Shown: piece by piece, positions 41,576 to 49,105 of the stretch
How positions within the stretch are numbered: position 1 is the first letter of the stretch
Layout of the letters: the number at the start of each line of letters is the position of its first letter
Assembly (NCBI GenBank): GCA_910579495.1
Contig: CAJTVD010000018.1
Coordinates: 1-57,150 of the forward strand
Origin: an uncultured Lachnospiraceae bacterium
GTDB lineage: Bacteria > Bacillota > Clostridia > Lachnospirales > Lachnospiraceae
DNA length: 57,150 nt
Direction of reading: 5' to 3'
Notes under the pieces: generated by a model
Told to the model about the DNA's origin: nothing
Seen by the model: the letters and a program-made list of their open reading frames with translations, nothing else
The model's database searches: none
Program-made: the position numbers and the translations under genes

Positions 41576-42999
41576 AATTTTCTTCTAAACTGCTGCTGTG
41601 GACCATGACCGTCATGGCGGCCGCTTTTGGGTTCAGCGGGTTTTATTTTGTGAATTATGTGTTTGAGACTTCCCTTTTAAGGGAAGCGGGGCAGGCCCTT
41701 GACGAAAACAGTATCCTGTGTTTTGCTTTTGAGACAGCGGCGTTAAATGTGCCAGCCAAATATGACGTGCTCCAGGACAATACAGTGGAACAGATTGCTT
41801 CTAACCTGGAGACAGGGGGGCAGAATACCAGCCGGATGCTGCGGATTTCCGATGAGGAAAAAAATACCATTTATGCCAGCATTGGATTTGAAGCCGGCGG
41901 CGGGCTGCTGGCCCAGACAGATACGGCCACCAAAACTTACCGCACCATACGGATGGGCGGGCATTATTATATACAGACTGGCAGCAGCTTAAATGCCCTG
42001 GACCGGGTGCTGTATCTGGAAACCCTGCGGGATGTATCCGAGGTTTTTAATGAGAGGGCACTGGGCTTCCGGGTCTATCGCCAGGTTACGCTGGCAATGC
42101 TGCTGCTGGGGACCTTTATCATGTATCTGATTTCCTCCTGGCTTACCAAGCCCATCCGCCTGCTGACCCGGGCAACCAAACATATGGCGGTGGGGGATTA
42201 TGACTACCGGGCAAGAAAGGTAAGCGACGATGAGCTGGGGCAGCTTACCCTGGATTTTAACCATATGGCGGAGGTACTGGAGGAAAATATCGGCAGGCTG
42301 GAGGACGAAATCCAGGCAAGGGAGGACTTTGTAGGGGCCTTTGCCCATGAACTGAAAACGCCCCTTACGGCCATCATCGGCTATGCGGATATGCTCCGGT
42401 CCAGAAAGCTGGATGAGGAAAAAAGTTTTCTTTCCGCCAATTATATCTATACAGAGGGCAAGAGGCTGGAGGCCATGTCTATCCGGCTTTTGGATATTCT
42501 GGTGGCAAAGCACGGGCAGGCACAGTTCCAGGAAGTATGGACAGACAGCCTGTTTCTGTACCTGCGGGATATGTTCAAGGCAAATGAAACCATGCATTTT
42601 GTGTATTCTTATGACAAGGCCTGTGTGTGGGCGGAGAGGAACCTGATCATTACTGTGCTGATTAACCTTCTGGATAATGCCTGCAAAGCTTCTGAGCCGG
42701 GAAGCGTTATTGATATCACCGGGCGGGAGGAAGAAGCAGGCTACCGCTTTATGGTGAAGGATTATGGCATTGGCATTTCCAGGCAGGATGTGCTGAAGAT
42801 TACCAAGGCATTTTATATGGTAGACAAATCCCGTTCGCGCAGCAGGAACGGGGCTGGGCTGGGCCTTGCCCTGTGCAAGGAAATCTTATCCCTTCATAAC
42901 AGCAGGCTGGAAATAGAAAGCATCCCGGGGGAGGGAACCTGCATCAGCTTTGTGCTGATGAAAAAGAAGGAGGGGCAGTATGAAAAAGACGGCTGTTAA
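41572..42999 (+). CDS. Membrane sensor histidine kinase
   Basis: The 475-residue kinase has two membrane segments (about 8-30 and 172-192) enclosing an extracellular sensor domain of about 140 residues, a HAMP domain (about 193-245), a HisKA domain with the phospho-acceptor His259 in FAHELKTPLTAI, and a HATPase domain with NLLDNACKAS (N box), KDYGIGIS (G1) and NGAGLGLALCKE (G2). The sensor part resembles no family I know. It is translationally coupled with the regulator before it and overlaps the next gene by 20 bases. Confidence 0.95.
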   Translation: MKFSSKLLLWTMTVMAAAFGFSGFYFVNYVFETSLLREAGQALDENSILCFAFETAALNVPAKYDVLQDNTVEQIASNLETGGQNTSRMLRISDEEKNTIYASIGFEAGGGLLAQTDTATKTYRTIRMGGHYYIQTGSSLNALDRVLYLETLRDVSEVFNERALGFRVYRQVTLAMLLLGTFIMYLISSWLTKPIRLLTRATKHMAVGDYDYRARKVSDDELGQLTLDFNHMAEVLEENIGRLEDEIQAREDFVGAFAHELKTPLTAIIGYADMLRSRKLDEEKSFLSANYIYTEGKRLEAMSIRLLDILVAKHGQAQFQEVWTDSLFLYLRDMFKANETMHFVYSYDKACVWAERNLIITVLINLLDNACKASEPGSVIDITGREEEAGYRFMVKDYGIGISRQDVLKITKAFYMVDKSRSRSRNGAGLGLALCKEILSLHNSRLEIESIPGEGTCISFVLMKKKEGQYEKDGC

Positions 43000-43804
43000 C
43001 CTGATATTTCTTTTTGGGGCGGTGGCGGTTATGGGGCTGTCCCTTTGGGGGCCGGAGCTTTTGGCCCATTACCGGGACAGGACGGTACTGGACCGGATCA
43101 ACACCCGCACTTCCGGGATGGAGGGGGAGGGATACCGGTATAAGCTGGCAGGGAATGAGAAACTGTATATTCTTTCCGAATGCTTAAACAGCCAGTCACT
43201 CCCGGAAAGCGAACAAAACGCCCTTACCAGGATGGAGGAGGAAAGCTACCAGGAGCTGGGAGGGACCTATGCCTTTGTGTCCAACCATAAAGGCCCTACC
43301 GGAAAGGAAATAACCAGCCAGGAAATCTTTACCACCTGTAATGAAATGCTCCAATCCCTGAAAATGCTGGGAATATTACCGGAGAGTGTAAAGGAAGTAA
43401 GGAAGGGGGAGTATGAGGCGGCGCTGTACTCCGCAATTGACGTGCTGGAACCCAGGAACCATGTGTCTGTATGGAAAGTAAGCCTTTCCACTGACAGGAA
43501 AAATGCCGACAAGGCTAACCGGCTGATTGACGCCTATCTGGACGCGGAGGATGGGAAGGTTTATGAGTTTTATGCAAGGACAGACCAAAGCTGGGAGGAG
43601 CTGGACCCGGATTTAATGATTGGCAGGTGGAGCGAATACATGGGGCTTGATGAGCCTGAGGTTTATGAGACGGACAACCCCCTTATGGAGACAACCCCCT
43701 ATTACAGAAAATATGTGTTCCCGGGTATGGGGGATGCCAGCACAGTGGTGACCATTGGCTTTTATGATGGGATTAACGAGCTCTTTTTAAAAATCTCCAA
43801 ATGA
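42980..43804 (+). CDS. Membrane-anchored extracellular protein in the two-component operon
   Basis: A 274-residue protein with one N-terminal membrane segment or signal (about 5-30) and an extracellular domain. I do not recognise the family. It overlaps the kinase gene by 20 bases, so it is made with it. Small anchored proteins downstream of histidine kinases often tune the kinase (YycH/YycI with WalK is the known case); a similar role is inferred here from position only. AAGGAGGGGCAGT lies before the ATG. The gap after it (43805-43907) has three ATGATG-rich A/T stretches and no clear terminator. Confidence 0.7.
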   Translation: MKKTAVNLIFLFGAVAVMGLSLWGPELLAHYRDRTVLDRINTRTSGMEGEGYRYKLAGNEKLYILSECLNSQSLPESEQNALTRMEEESYQELGGTYAFVSNHKGPTGKEITSQEIFTTCNEMLQSLKMLGILPESVKEVRKGEYEAALYSAIDVLEPRNHVSVWKVSLSTDRKNADKANRLIDAYLDAEDGKVYEFYARTDQSWEELDPDLMIGRWSEYMGLDEPEVYETDNPLMETTPYYRKYVFPGMGDASTVVTIGFYDGINELFLKISK

Positions 43805-43907
43805 TGCAGAAATGATGCAAATATGATGAAAATATGATGCACCGGATGTATATGATAATATCAAAAGCTGGGAACGGCAGAAGGTTTTGGTACAAAAGGA
43901 GCATTAT

Positions 43908-45323
43908 ATGATGGATACAAGAGAGAAGGGCAGCCGGAAAAAGACAGAAAAAAGAAATGGCGCGCGGCTAAGGGCCATTCTGGGAGCCATGGCGGCAGGC
44001 GTCGTAATTGGTACGTTTACTTTTATTACAATGGTTGCCACAGCCACACCGGAAAACCCGGAGGTGGAGGCAGCGGCAGAAGCCATTGGGAGAGAAAAAA
44101 AAGAAAAGGAAGAAGCGCCGGAGAAGAAAGTTGCCAGGACGCCAAAGGAGCGGAAAGTCCCGCTGATCGCCATAGACCCGGGACATGGGGGGGAGGATTG
44201 CGGCTGCATGGAAGGGGGCGTCTCTGAAAAGGATGTCAATCTCCAGATTGCTTTCCGTGTGAAGGAAAAACTGGAGGGCAGGGGCTACCAGGTGATGATG
44301 CCCAGGGAAACGGACGAGTACCTGGCAAAGGAGGAGCGGGTGGAGCTTGCCAACAGCTATCAGGCGGACGTATATGTGAGCATTCACCAGAATACCTATG
44401 AAGGCAGCGATAAGAGCGTAAGCGGCATTGAAACCTGGTATGACGGCACAGACCCTGCAAGGGATAATCAGAGGCTTGCCCGGCTGATCCACCAGGAGAC
44501 GGTGAAAAGCACAGGTGCCAGGGAACGGGAGCTGTGGGGAGAGGCAGAATTTTATGTTACAGGAAAGACCTTAATGCCCGCCTGCCTGATAGAGACAGGG
44601 TTTCTATCAAACCCGGAGGAGAGGAGCCTTTTGGCCAGCGAGGAATACCAGAATAAGGTGGCGGAGGGGATTGCCCAGGGGATCGACCTGTATTTTCACC
44701 CCAAAAGCATGTATCTGACCTTTGACGACGGGCCATCGGAGGAAAGCACAGATATGGTACTGGATGTCCTGGCCAGGGAGAATATTAAAGCCACTTTTTT
44801 TCTCATTGGGGAATATGTGGAAAAGTATCCTGAGACGGCCAGAAGGATTGCCCGGGAAGGGCATACCATAGGAATACATTGTTATGTCCATGATTATCAG
44901 ATCCTATACGAAAGCGTGGACAGCTATCTGGAGGATTTCTGGAAGGCATATGAGGTGATAGAAGCTGTAACCGGGGTGAAGCCGGAGCTGTTCCGGTTTC
45001 CCGGCGGCAGTGTAAACGCCTATAACAAGGCCACCTGTAAAGAGATTGCCCAAAAGCTGGAAGAAGAGGGCTTTCTTTATTTTGACTGGAACGCCAGCCT
45101 GGACGATGCGGTTGGGGAAAAAGAGCCTGGCCAGATCATTGCCAGGGCGAAAGAAACCACACTTGACAGAAAAAAAGTAGTGATGCTGGCACATGACAGG
45201 GTTACAAACACTGCCTTGTGCCTTCCTGAATTTATTGCCCAGTTTCCGGAATACCGGATAAAACCTTTAACCCCAAAAGTGGAACCGGTGCAGTTCCAGA
45301 TGCCGGGAAAGACGGATGTATAA
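43908..45323 (+). CDS. Fused N-acetylmuramoyl-L-alanine amidase and polysaccharide deacetylase (CwlD-PdaA type)
   Basis: The 471-residue protein has a membrane anchor (about 23-45), a charged linker, an Amidase_3 domain (about 83-265) and a NodB-type deacetylase domain (about 266-460). The amidase keeps its zinc and catalytic residues: His93 (DPGHGG), Glu107 (GVSEKD), His160 (SIHQNT) and Glu229 (IETGFLSN). The deacetylase keeps Asp273-Asp274 (TFDDGP), His324 and His328 (HCYVH), Arg363 (FRFPGG) and His429 (MLAHD). In B. subtilis, CwlD strips the stem peptide and PdaA deacetylates and cyclises MurNAc to make muramic-delta-lactam in spore cortex. One chain here could do both. ATG 43908 follows AAAGGAG at six bases. 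Confidence 0.93.
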   Translation: MMDTREKGSRKKTEKRNGARLRAILGAMAAGVVIGTFTFITMVATATPENPEVEAAAEAIGREKKEKEEAPEKKVARTPKERKVPLIAIDPGHGGEDCGCMEGGVSEKDVNLQIAFRVKEKLEGRGYQVMMPRETDEYLAKEERVELANSYQADVYVSIHQNTYEGSDKSVSGIETWYDGTDPARDNQRLARLIHQETVKSTGARERELWGEAEFYVTGKTLMPACLIETGFLSNPEERSLLASEEYQNKVAEGIAQGIDLYFHPKSMYLTFDDGPSEESTDMVLDVLARENIKATFFLIGEYVEKYPETARRIAREGHTIGIHCYVHDYQILYESVDSYLEDFWKAYEVIEAVTGVKPELFRFPGGSVNAYNKATCKEIAQKLEEEGFLYFDWNASLDDAVGEKEPGQIIARAKETTLDRKKVVMLAHDRVTNTALCLPEFIAQFPEYRIKPLTPKVEPVQFQMPGKTDV

Positions 45324-45413
45324 ATTTCCTTTTTTTCTCCATAATATGGGCATAAGCATTTCCCGGCACAACCTGCCGGGAGAGAAATACAAAACCCCAA
45401 AGGAGATTTTATC

Positions 45414-46010
45414 ATGGCAGTAGATTTTAAGAACAGCGTAACCAAAGACAACCTGATGCGAGCTTTTGCAGGAGAGAGCCAGGCGAGAAACCGCTATACC
45501 TTCGCGGCTGCCCAGGCGAAGAAAAATAACCTTCATGTAATAGAGGCCTTGTTTACTTATACGGCGAACCAGGAGAAAGAACATGCGGAAATTTTTTATA
45601 AGCATTTAAAAGAGCTTGCAGGGGAGACCATCCATATAGATGGAGGGTATCCTGTGGATATCTCCCAGGATATGGCAAAGCTCCTCCGTATGGCCCAGCA
45701 TAACGAATATGAAGAGCACGATGATGTATACAAAAATTTTGCTGAAAAAGCAAAGGAAGAGGGCTTTCCCCAGATAGCGGCTTCCTTTGCCATGATTGCG
45801 GAAATTGAAAAAGCCCATGGGGACCGTTTTGGACGGATGGCAGACCTGTTAGAAAGCGGTAAACTGTTTTCCTCTGATGGGAAAACACGCTGGATCTGTA
45901 TGAACTGCGGCTATATTTATGAAGGGGAGACAGTTCCTGAAAAGTGTCCTGTGTGTGACCATGATAAGGGATACTTCATCAGGCTTGAACAGTCTCCTTA
46001 TGAAAGCTGA
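45414..46010 (+). CDS. rbr: Rubrerythrin
   Basis: Rubrerythrin reduces hydrogen peroxide in anaerobes with a di-iron site fed by a rubredoxin centre. The 198-residue protein has the ferritin-like domain (about 1-145) with the carboxylate ligands in GESQARNRY, NQEKEHAE and EIEKAHGDRF, and a C-terminal rubredoxin domain with C-x2-C pairs (CMNCG and CPVCDHDKG). AAAGGAGATTTTATC precedes the ATG. It is a single gene followed by two stem-loops. Confidence 0.96.
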   Translation: MAVDFKNSVTKDNLMRAFAGESQARNRYTFAAAQAKKNNLHVIEALFTYTANQEKEHAEIFYKHLKELAGETIHIDGGYPVDISQDMAKLLRMAQHNEYEEHDDVYKNFAEKAKEEGFPQIAASFAMIAEIEKAHGDRFGRMADLLESGKLFSSDGKTRWICMNCGYIYEGETVPEKCPVCDHDKGYFIRLEQSPYES

Positions 46011-46041
46011 CACAGGCTCCCGGGGCCTGGGGATGGGCAGA

Positions 46042-46072
46042 AAAAGCGCCGGTTAATGGGCGGGGCGCTTTT
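46042..46072 (+). terminator. Terminator 1 after rubrerythrin
   Basis: AAAAGCGCC (46042-46050) pairs with GGCGCTTTT (46064-46072). Confidence 0.75.
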
Positions 46073-46106
46073 CTAGGGCAGGCCATGCAAAGTTAAGGGA
46101 AATATT

Positions 46107-46147
46107 AGGTGAAAGCGTCGGCTGCTTTTGGGCAGATGCTTTCACCT
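46107..46147 (+). terminator. Stem-loop 2 after rubrerythrin
   Basis: AGGTGAAAGC (46107-46116) pairs perfectly with GCTTTCACCT (46138-46147), followed by GTTTTA. With the REP-like repeats and a promoter it fills the gap 46011-46327. Confidence 0.75.
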
Positions 46148-46150
46148 GTT

Positions 46151-46189
46151 TTACAATAAGCCGGCCCGCGGAGCGTGACGGCGTTTGTT
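46151..46189. repeat. REP-like palindrome, type A copy 2
   Basis: Same unit as 13747-13785 with two base changes in the loop region (CCCGCGGAGCG for CTCGCGTAGCG). The outer GCCG/CGGC stem is kept. A type B copy follows directly. Confidence 0.75.
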
Positions 46190-46191
46190 TA

Positions 46192-46228
46192 ACATAAGGG
46201 TAGTTCGCGTAGCGTGCTGCCCGTTGTT
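46192..46228. repeat. REP-like palindrome, type B copy 2
   Basis: ACATAAGGGTAG, TTCGCGTAGCG, then TGCTGCCCGTTGTT. It forms a head-to-tail pair with the type A unit two bases before it. Compared with the copy at 31479 the outer stem has one G-T pair. Confidence 0.75.
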
Positions 46229-46249
46229 GTGTACACGGAATAAGTTTTC

Positions 46250-46278
46250 TTGACCAAAATGCTGTAAGGTGTTATATT
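46250..46278 (+). promoter_or_regulatory. Candidate sigma-A promoter of the Uma2 gene
   Basis: TTGACC (46250-46255) and TATATT (46273-46278) are 17 bases apart, directly after the paired palindromes and 50 bases before the start. Confidence 0.6.
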
Positions 46279-46327
46279 AACGGATACAAGGAACCAACAC
46301 ATTAGTAAACATTTTTTGAGAGGGAAT

Positions 46328-46891
46328 ATGAATACAAATTTAGCATATCAGGAAGAACCCCGTGAGGAACTGCTCAACGGGAAAATTGTTATGATGCCCA
46401 GCCCGTCAGTGAACCACAGCATAGTTGCATCTAATATATATTATGTATTCCAGACTTACTTAAAAGGAAAAACATGTAGGGCATTCAATGATGGAGTTGA
46501 TGTTTTCCTTACAGAAAACGACCGCGTTATTCCGGATGTAATGATTGTCTGCAGAAAGGACATCATCAAACCGGATGGCATTTATGGTGCACCGGAGCTG
46601 GTAGTGGAAGTTCTCTCCCCCAGCACTGCGAAGAACGATAAAGGATACAAAAAAGACTTGTATGAAAAGGCTGGCGTAAAAGAATATTGGATTGTTGACC
46701 CCAATATGCATTCTATAGAAGTTTACTTACTGTCTGGCGGAAGGTTTAGGATAAACGGATTCTACGGTTTATTCCCAGACACCTTTGGGTTCACCGAAAG
46801 GGAAAGGGCAGAAAGCCAAAAAGTGATACCTGTTTCATTTTACAATGATTTTTGTATCCATCTGGAAGATATATTTTCGAATTTGTTCTAA
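46328..46891 (+). CDS. Uma2 family (DUF820) PD-(D/E)xK nuclease-like protein
   Basis: A 187-residue protein of the Uma2/DUF820 family, which has the restriction-endonuclease fold. The core motifs are seen as ELLNGKIVMMPSPSVNHSIV, VIPDVMIV (Asp), GAPELVVEVLSPST (Glu-x-Leu) and KKDLYEKAGVKEYWIVDP (Lys and the family end motif). The family is often multi-copy and of unknown role. ATG 46328 has GAGAGG upstream; a TTG at 46316 would overlap it. A solitary gene here with its own promoter after two palindromic repeats, so it may have been acquired. Confidence 0.88.
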   Translation: MNTNLAYQEEPREELLNGKIVMMPSPSVNHSIVASNIYYVFQTYLKGKTCRAFNDGVDVFLTENDRVIPDVMIVCRKDIIKPDGIYGAPELVVEVLSPSTAKNDKGYKKDLYEKAGVKEYWIVDPNMHSIEVYLLSGGRFRINGFYGLFPDTFGFTERERAESQKVIPVSFYNDFCIHLEDIFSNLF

Positions 46892-46975
46892 CTAAACACC
46901 AAAAGGAAGCCAAAGCATCAGGGCATACAGCTTCCGGCCAGTGTGCTGGCAGCCTGCCAGGGAATGGAGTGGGGC

Positions 46976-47485
46976 ATGGAAAAAAGGAAAAGACAAATAC
47001 TTTTGTTCAGTTTATGGTTTGTATTTCTTTCAATGGTGGCGGGCATTACGTTCCTGTCCCTTCAAAACGGGGAAGAGACGAAAATGCTGGGAAACCGGAT
47101 GATTATGGAATTTGCCAAAGCCGGGCATGGACAGGAAGAGGTCACCCAGACGCTCCTTGACAGCGTGACCTATGTAATCAGGCAGGGGGGAAGGGCGCTG
47201 GCGTTTTTGATGATTGGGATTGTAGGGACTGTGACAATGTATGTAACCTGCCAGAAGTGCAACTGGCTGATAAGGACAGGGCTTACCGTCCTCATGCTTG
47301 CCTCCATTGCCTACCTGACAGAAAAGCTAAAAATATATATTCCCTCCAGGCATTACAGCTTTGAGGAAATGATGATCAGTATGATGGCTACGGCAGTGGG
47401 ATTTGCTTGTGTTTCTGTGATTATATTTTTAGGGAAAATACTAAAAACAGCCTCCCAGGCCAAAGCTGCAGACAGTTGCCCATAG
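46976..47485 (+). CDS. VanZ-like membrane protein
   Basis: A 169-residue protein with four membrane segments (about 8-25, 65-85, 95-113 and 135-158). The RQGGRALAFLMIGI segment and TEKLKIYIPSRHYSFEEMMISMMATAVG fit the VanZ pattern (basic helix start, then an E-x-(I/L)Q.(F/I)VPGR-x-(S/F)-like loop). VanZ proteins affect teicoplanin resistance in enterococci; most others are uncharacterised. ATG 46976 is preferred; longer starts at 46964 and 46943 lack an RBS. Confidence 0.65.
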   Translation: MEKRKRQILLFSLWFVFLSMVAGITFLSLQNGEETKMLGNRMIMEFAKAGHGQEEVTQTLLDSVTYVIRQGGRALAFLMIGIVGTVTMYVTCQKCNWLIRTGLTVLMLASIAYLTEKLKIYIPSRHYSFEEMMISMMATAVGFACVSVIIFLGKILKTASQAKAADSCP

Positions 47486-47550
47486 GTTCTTCTTCTGTCC
47501 AGGCACAACATCCCTGCCCTTTTAAGAGGGGGCAGAGGGGGATGCCCCCT

Positions 47551-47982
47551 CTAAAAGTGCCCGGAATATTTTTCTTCACAATATTTGCAGCGGTAGATTT
47601 CTTTTTTTTCATCTGCCAGCACAAAGATATGTGGAAGCTCTTGTTCAACGGAAGTGATGCACCGGGGATTTTTGCACCGGATGACGTTTTTAATTTCCCT
47701 GGGAAGGAACAGTTCCTTTTTGGAAACGATTTCCCCGTCCTTGATAACATTCACAGTGATATTGTGGTCAATGAAAGCAAGCACATCCAAATCCAGCATG
47801 TCAATATCGCATTCCACCTTTAAGATATCCTTTTTTTCCATTTTATTGCTTCTGGCATTTTTGATAATAGCCACAGTACAGTCCAGCTTGTCCAGCTGGA
47901 GATGATGATAGATGGAAAGGCTTTTCCCGGCTTTGATATGGTCAAGTACGAAACCTTCCTCAATTTTTCCAACATTCAGCAT
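47551..47982 (-). CDS. pyrI: Aspartate carbamoyltransferase regulatory chain PyrI
   Basis: PyrI binds nucleotides and controls the PyrB catalytic trimers in the ATCase holoenzyme. The 143-residue chain has the N-terminal allosteric domain (VGKIEEGFVLDHIKAGKSLSIYHHL) and the C-terminal zinc domain with Cys-x4-Cys (CKNPRC) and Cys-x2-Cys (CKYC). AGGAGG of a repeat box precedes the ATG on the minus strand. It follows pyrB in the same operon after a strong stem-loop. Confidence 0.95.
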   Translation of the reverse strand: MLNVGKIEEGFVLDHIKAGKSLSIYHHLQLDKLDCTVAIIKNARSNKMEKKDILKVECDIDMLDLDVLAFIDHNITVNVIKDGEIVSKKELFLPREIKNVIRCKNPRCITSVEQELPHIFVLADEKKEIYRCKYCEEKYSGHF

Positions 47983-47992
47983 TATTCAGATT

Positions 47993-48012
47993 CCTCCTAA
48001 TTCCAGTTCCGC
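47993..48012 (-). repeat. GGAACTGGAAT-AGGAGG box, pyrI copy
   Basis: On the minus strand GCGGAACTGGAATTAGGAGG, one base longer than the sigE copy, ending in the pyrI RBS. The GC of its 5' end is the start of the stem at 48011-48064. Confidence 0.7.
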
Positions 48013-48064
48013 ATCAGCCCAGGACAGTACAGAGAGTTGCCAAGGGTACTGTTCCGGGCTGATG
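48011..48064 (-). other. Stem-loop between pyrB and pyrI
   Basis: A 20-base arm (48011-48030) pairs with 48045-48064 with two mismatches that can be G-U in RNA, around a 14-base loop. No T-run follows on the minus strand; the repeat box and pyrI RBS come next. It may stabilise the pyrB 3' end or set the pyrB:pyrI ratio. Confidence 0.7.
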
Positions 48065-48068
48065 CTGT

Positions 48069-48986
48069 TTAGTCTACGGTGATGTTAAGTAATGTCAGGA
48101 TCAGGGCCATGCGTACATATACGCCGTATTGCACCTGTTTAAAATAGGCTGCCCGGGGGTCATTATCCACTTCCACAGAGATTTCGTTGACTCTGGGGAG
48201 GGGATGCAGCACCAGCATGTCGGGAGCCGCCAGCCTCATTTTTGCGGCATCAAGGATATAGAAATCTTTCAGCCTTACATAATCCTCTTCATTAAAAAAA
48301 CGTTCCTTCTGGACCCTTGTCATATAAAGCAGGTCCAGCTTGGGCATGATGTCGTCCAGCCGGATGACCTCCTCGTAGGGGATATTCTTTTCCTTCAGCA
48401 TATCGGTGATATAGTCGGGGATCATCAGCTCCCTGGGGGAGATAAAAATAAACCGGATGCCCTCATAGCGCACCAGGGCGTTTACCAGGGAGTGGGCGGT
48501 ACGCCCGAATTTCAGGTCCCCGCAAAGCCCTATGGTGAAGTGGTCTAAACGTCCCTTTAGGGAACGGATGGTCAAAAGGTCTGTAAGCGTCTGGGTGGGG
48601 TGCTGGTGGCCGCCGTCCCCGGCGTTGATTACGGGAATGGATGACTTGCTGGCGGCCACCATAGGTGCGCCCTCCTTGTGGTGGCGCATGGCGCAGATAT
48701 CTGCAAAACAGGAAATTACCCGGATGGTGTCGGATACGCTTTCTCCCTTGGAAACGGAGGAAGAGGATGCATCGGAAAAGCCGATTACGCTGCCCCCCAG
48801 GTTTAGCATGGCTGCTTCAAAGCTGAGGCGGGTACGGGTGCTGGGCTCATAAAAACAGGTGGCAAGCTTCTTGCCCTGGCAGGCATGGGCATATTTATCC
48901 ATATTTGCCTCAATGTCGTCTGCCAGGTTAAAAAGCCTCTCCAGTTCCTCCACAGAAAAATCCAAGGGGTTCATAAGGTGTCTCAT
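48069..48986 (-). CDS. pyrB: Aspartate carbamoyltransferase catalytic chain PyrB
   Basis: PyrB joins carbamoyl phosphate and aspartate, the first committed step of pyrimidine synthesis. The 305-residue length is typical. Motifs: FYEPSTRTRLSFE for carbamoyl phosphate, SDASSSSVSKGES loop, GDGGHQHPTQTLTDLL and HPLPRVNEIS. The start ATG 48986 has AAGGAG ten bases upstream; the frame runs back to 49094 through a terminator stem and is rejected as coding. The enzyme is of the PyrBI holoenzyme type. Confidence 0.96.
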   Translation of the reverse strand: MRHLMNPLDFSVEELERLFNLADDIEANMDKYAHACQGKKLATCFYEPSTRTRLSFEAAMLNLGGSVIGFSDASSSSVSKGESVSDTIRVISCFADICAMRHHKEGAPMVAASKSSIPVINAGDGGHQHPTQTLTDLLTIRSLKGRLDHFTIGLCGDLKFGRTAHSLVNALVRYEGIRFIFISPRELMIPDYITDMLKEKNIPYEEVIRLDDIMPKLDLLYMTRVQKERFFNEEDYVRLKDFYILDAAKMRLAAPDMLVLHPLPRVNEISVEVDNDPRAAYFKQVQYGVYVRMALILTLLNITVD

Positions 48987-49006
48987 AAATTTGTTTCTCC
49001 TTCCAT

Positions 49007-49038
49007 AAAAAATCGAAGAGGATAATCTCTTCGATTTT
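49007..49038 (-). terminator. Intrinsic terminator in the pyrB leader, probable attenuator
   Basis: On the minus strand AAAATCGAAGAG (49038-49027) pairs perfectly with CTCTTCGATTTT (49020-49009), followed by TT to make six T in a row. The pyrB RBS begins only a few bases later, so no promoter fits between them; pyrB transcripts must read through this stem. It also can end nitroreductase transcripts. Further upstream GTTTTGCA and TGCAAAAC (about 49045-49098) can pair and may form a competing structure. Confidence 0.75.
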
Positions 49039-49105
49039 ATTAGCTGTTTTGCAGCAGATGGCAGCTTTTGGTGCAGGGCCGCCTTGCAAAACAATTGGTA
49101 CGTTA

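Noticed and set aside
48987..49094. N-terminal extension of PyrB in the open frame
   Set aside because: It runs through the perfect terminator stem, starts at a TTG without RBS, and lies outside the conserved PyrB length of about 305 residues.
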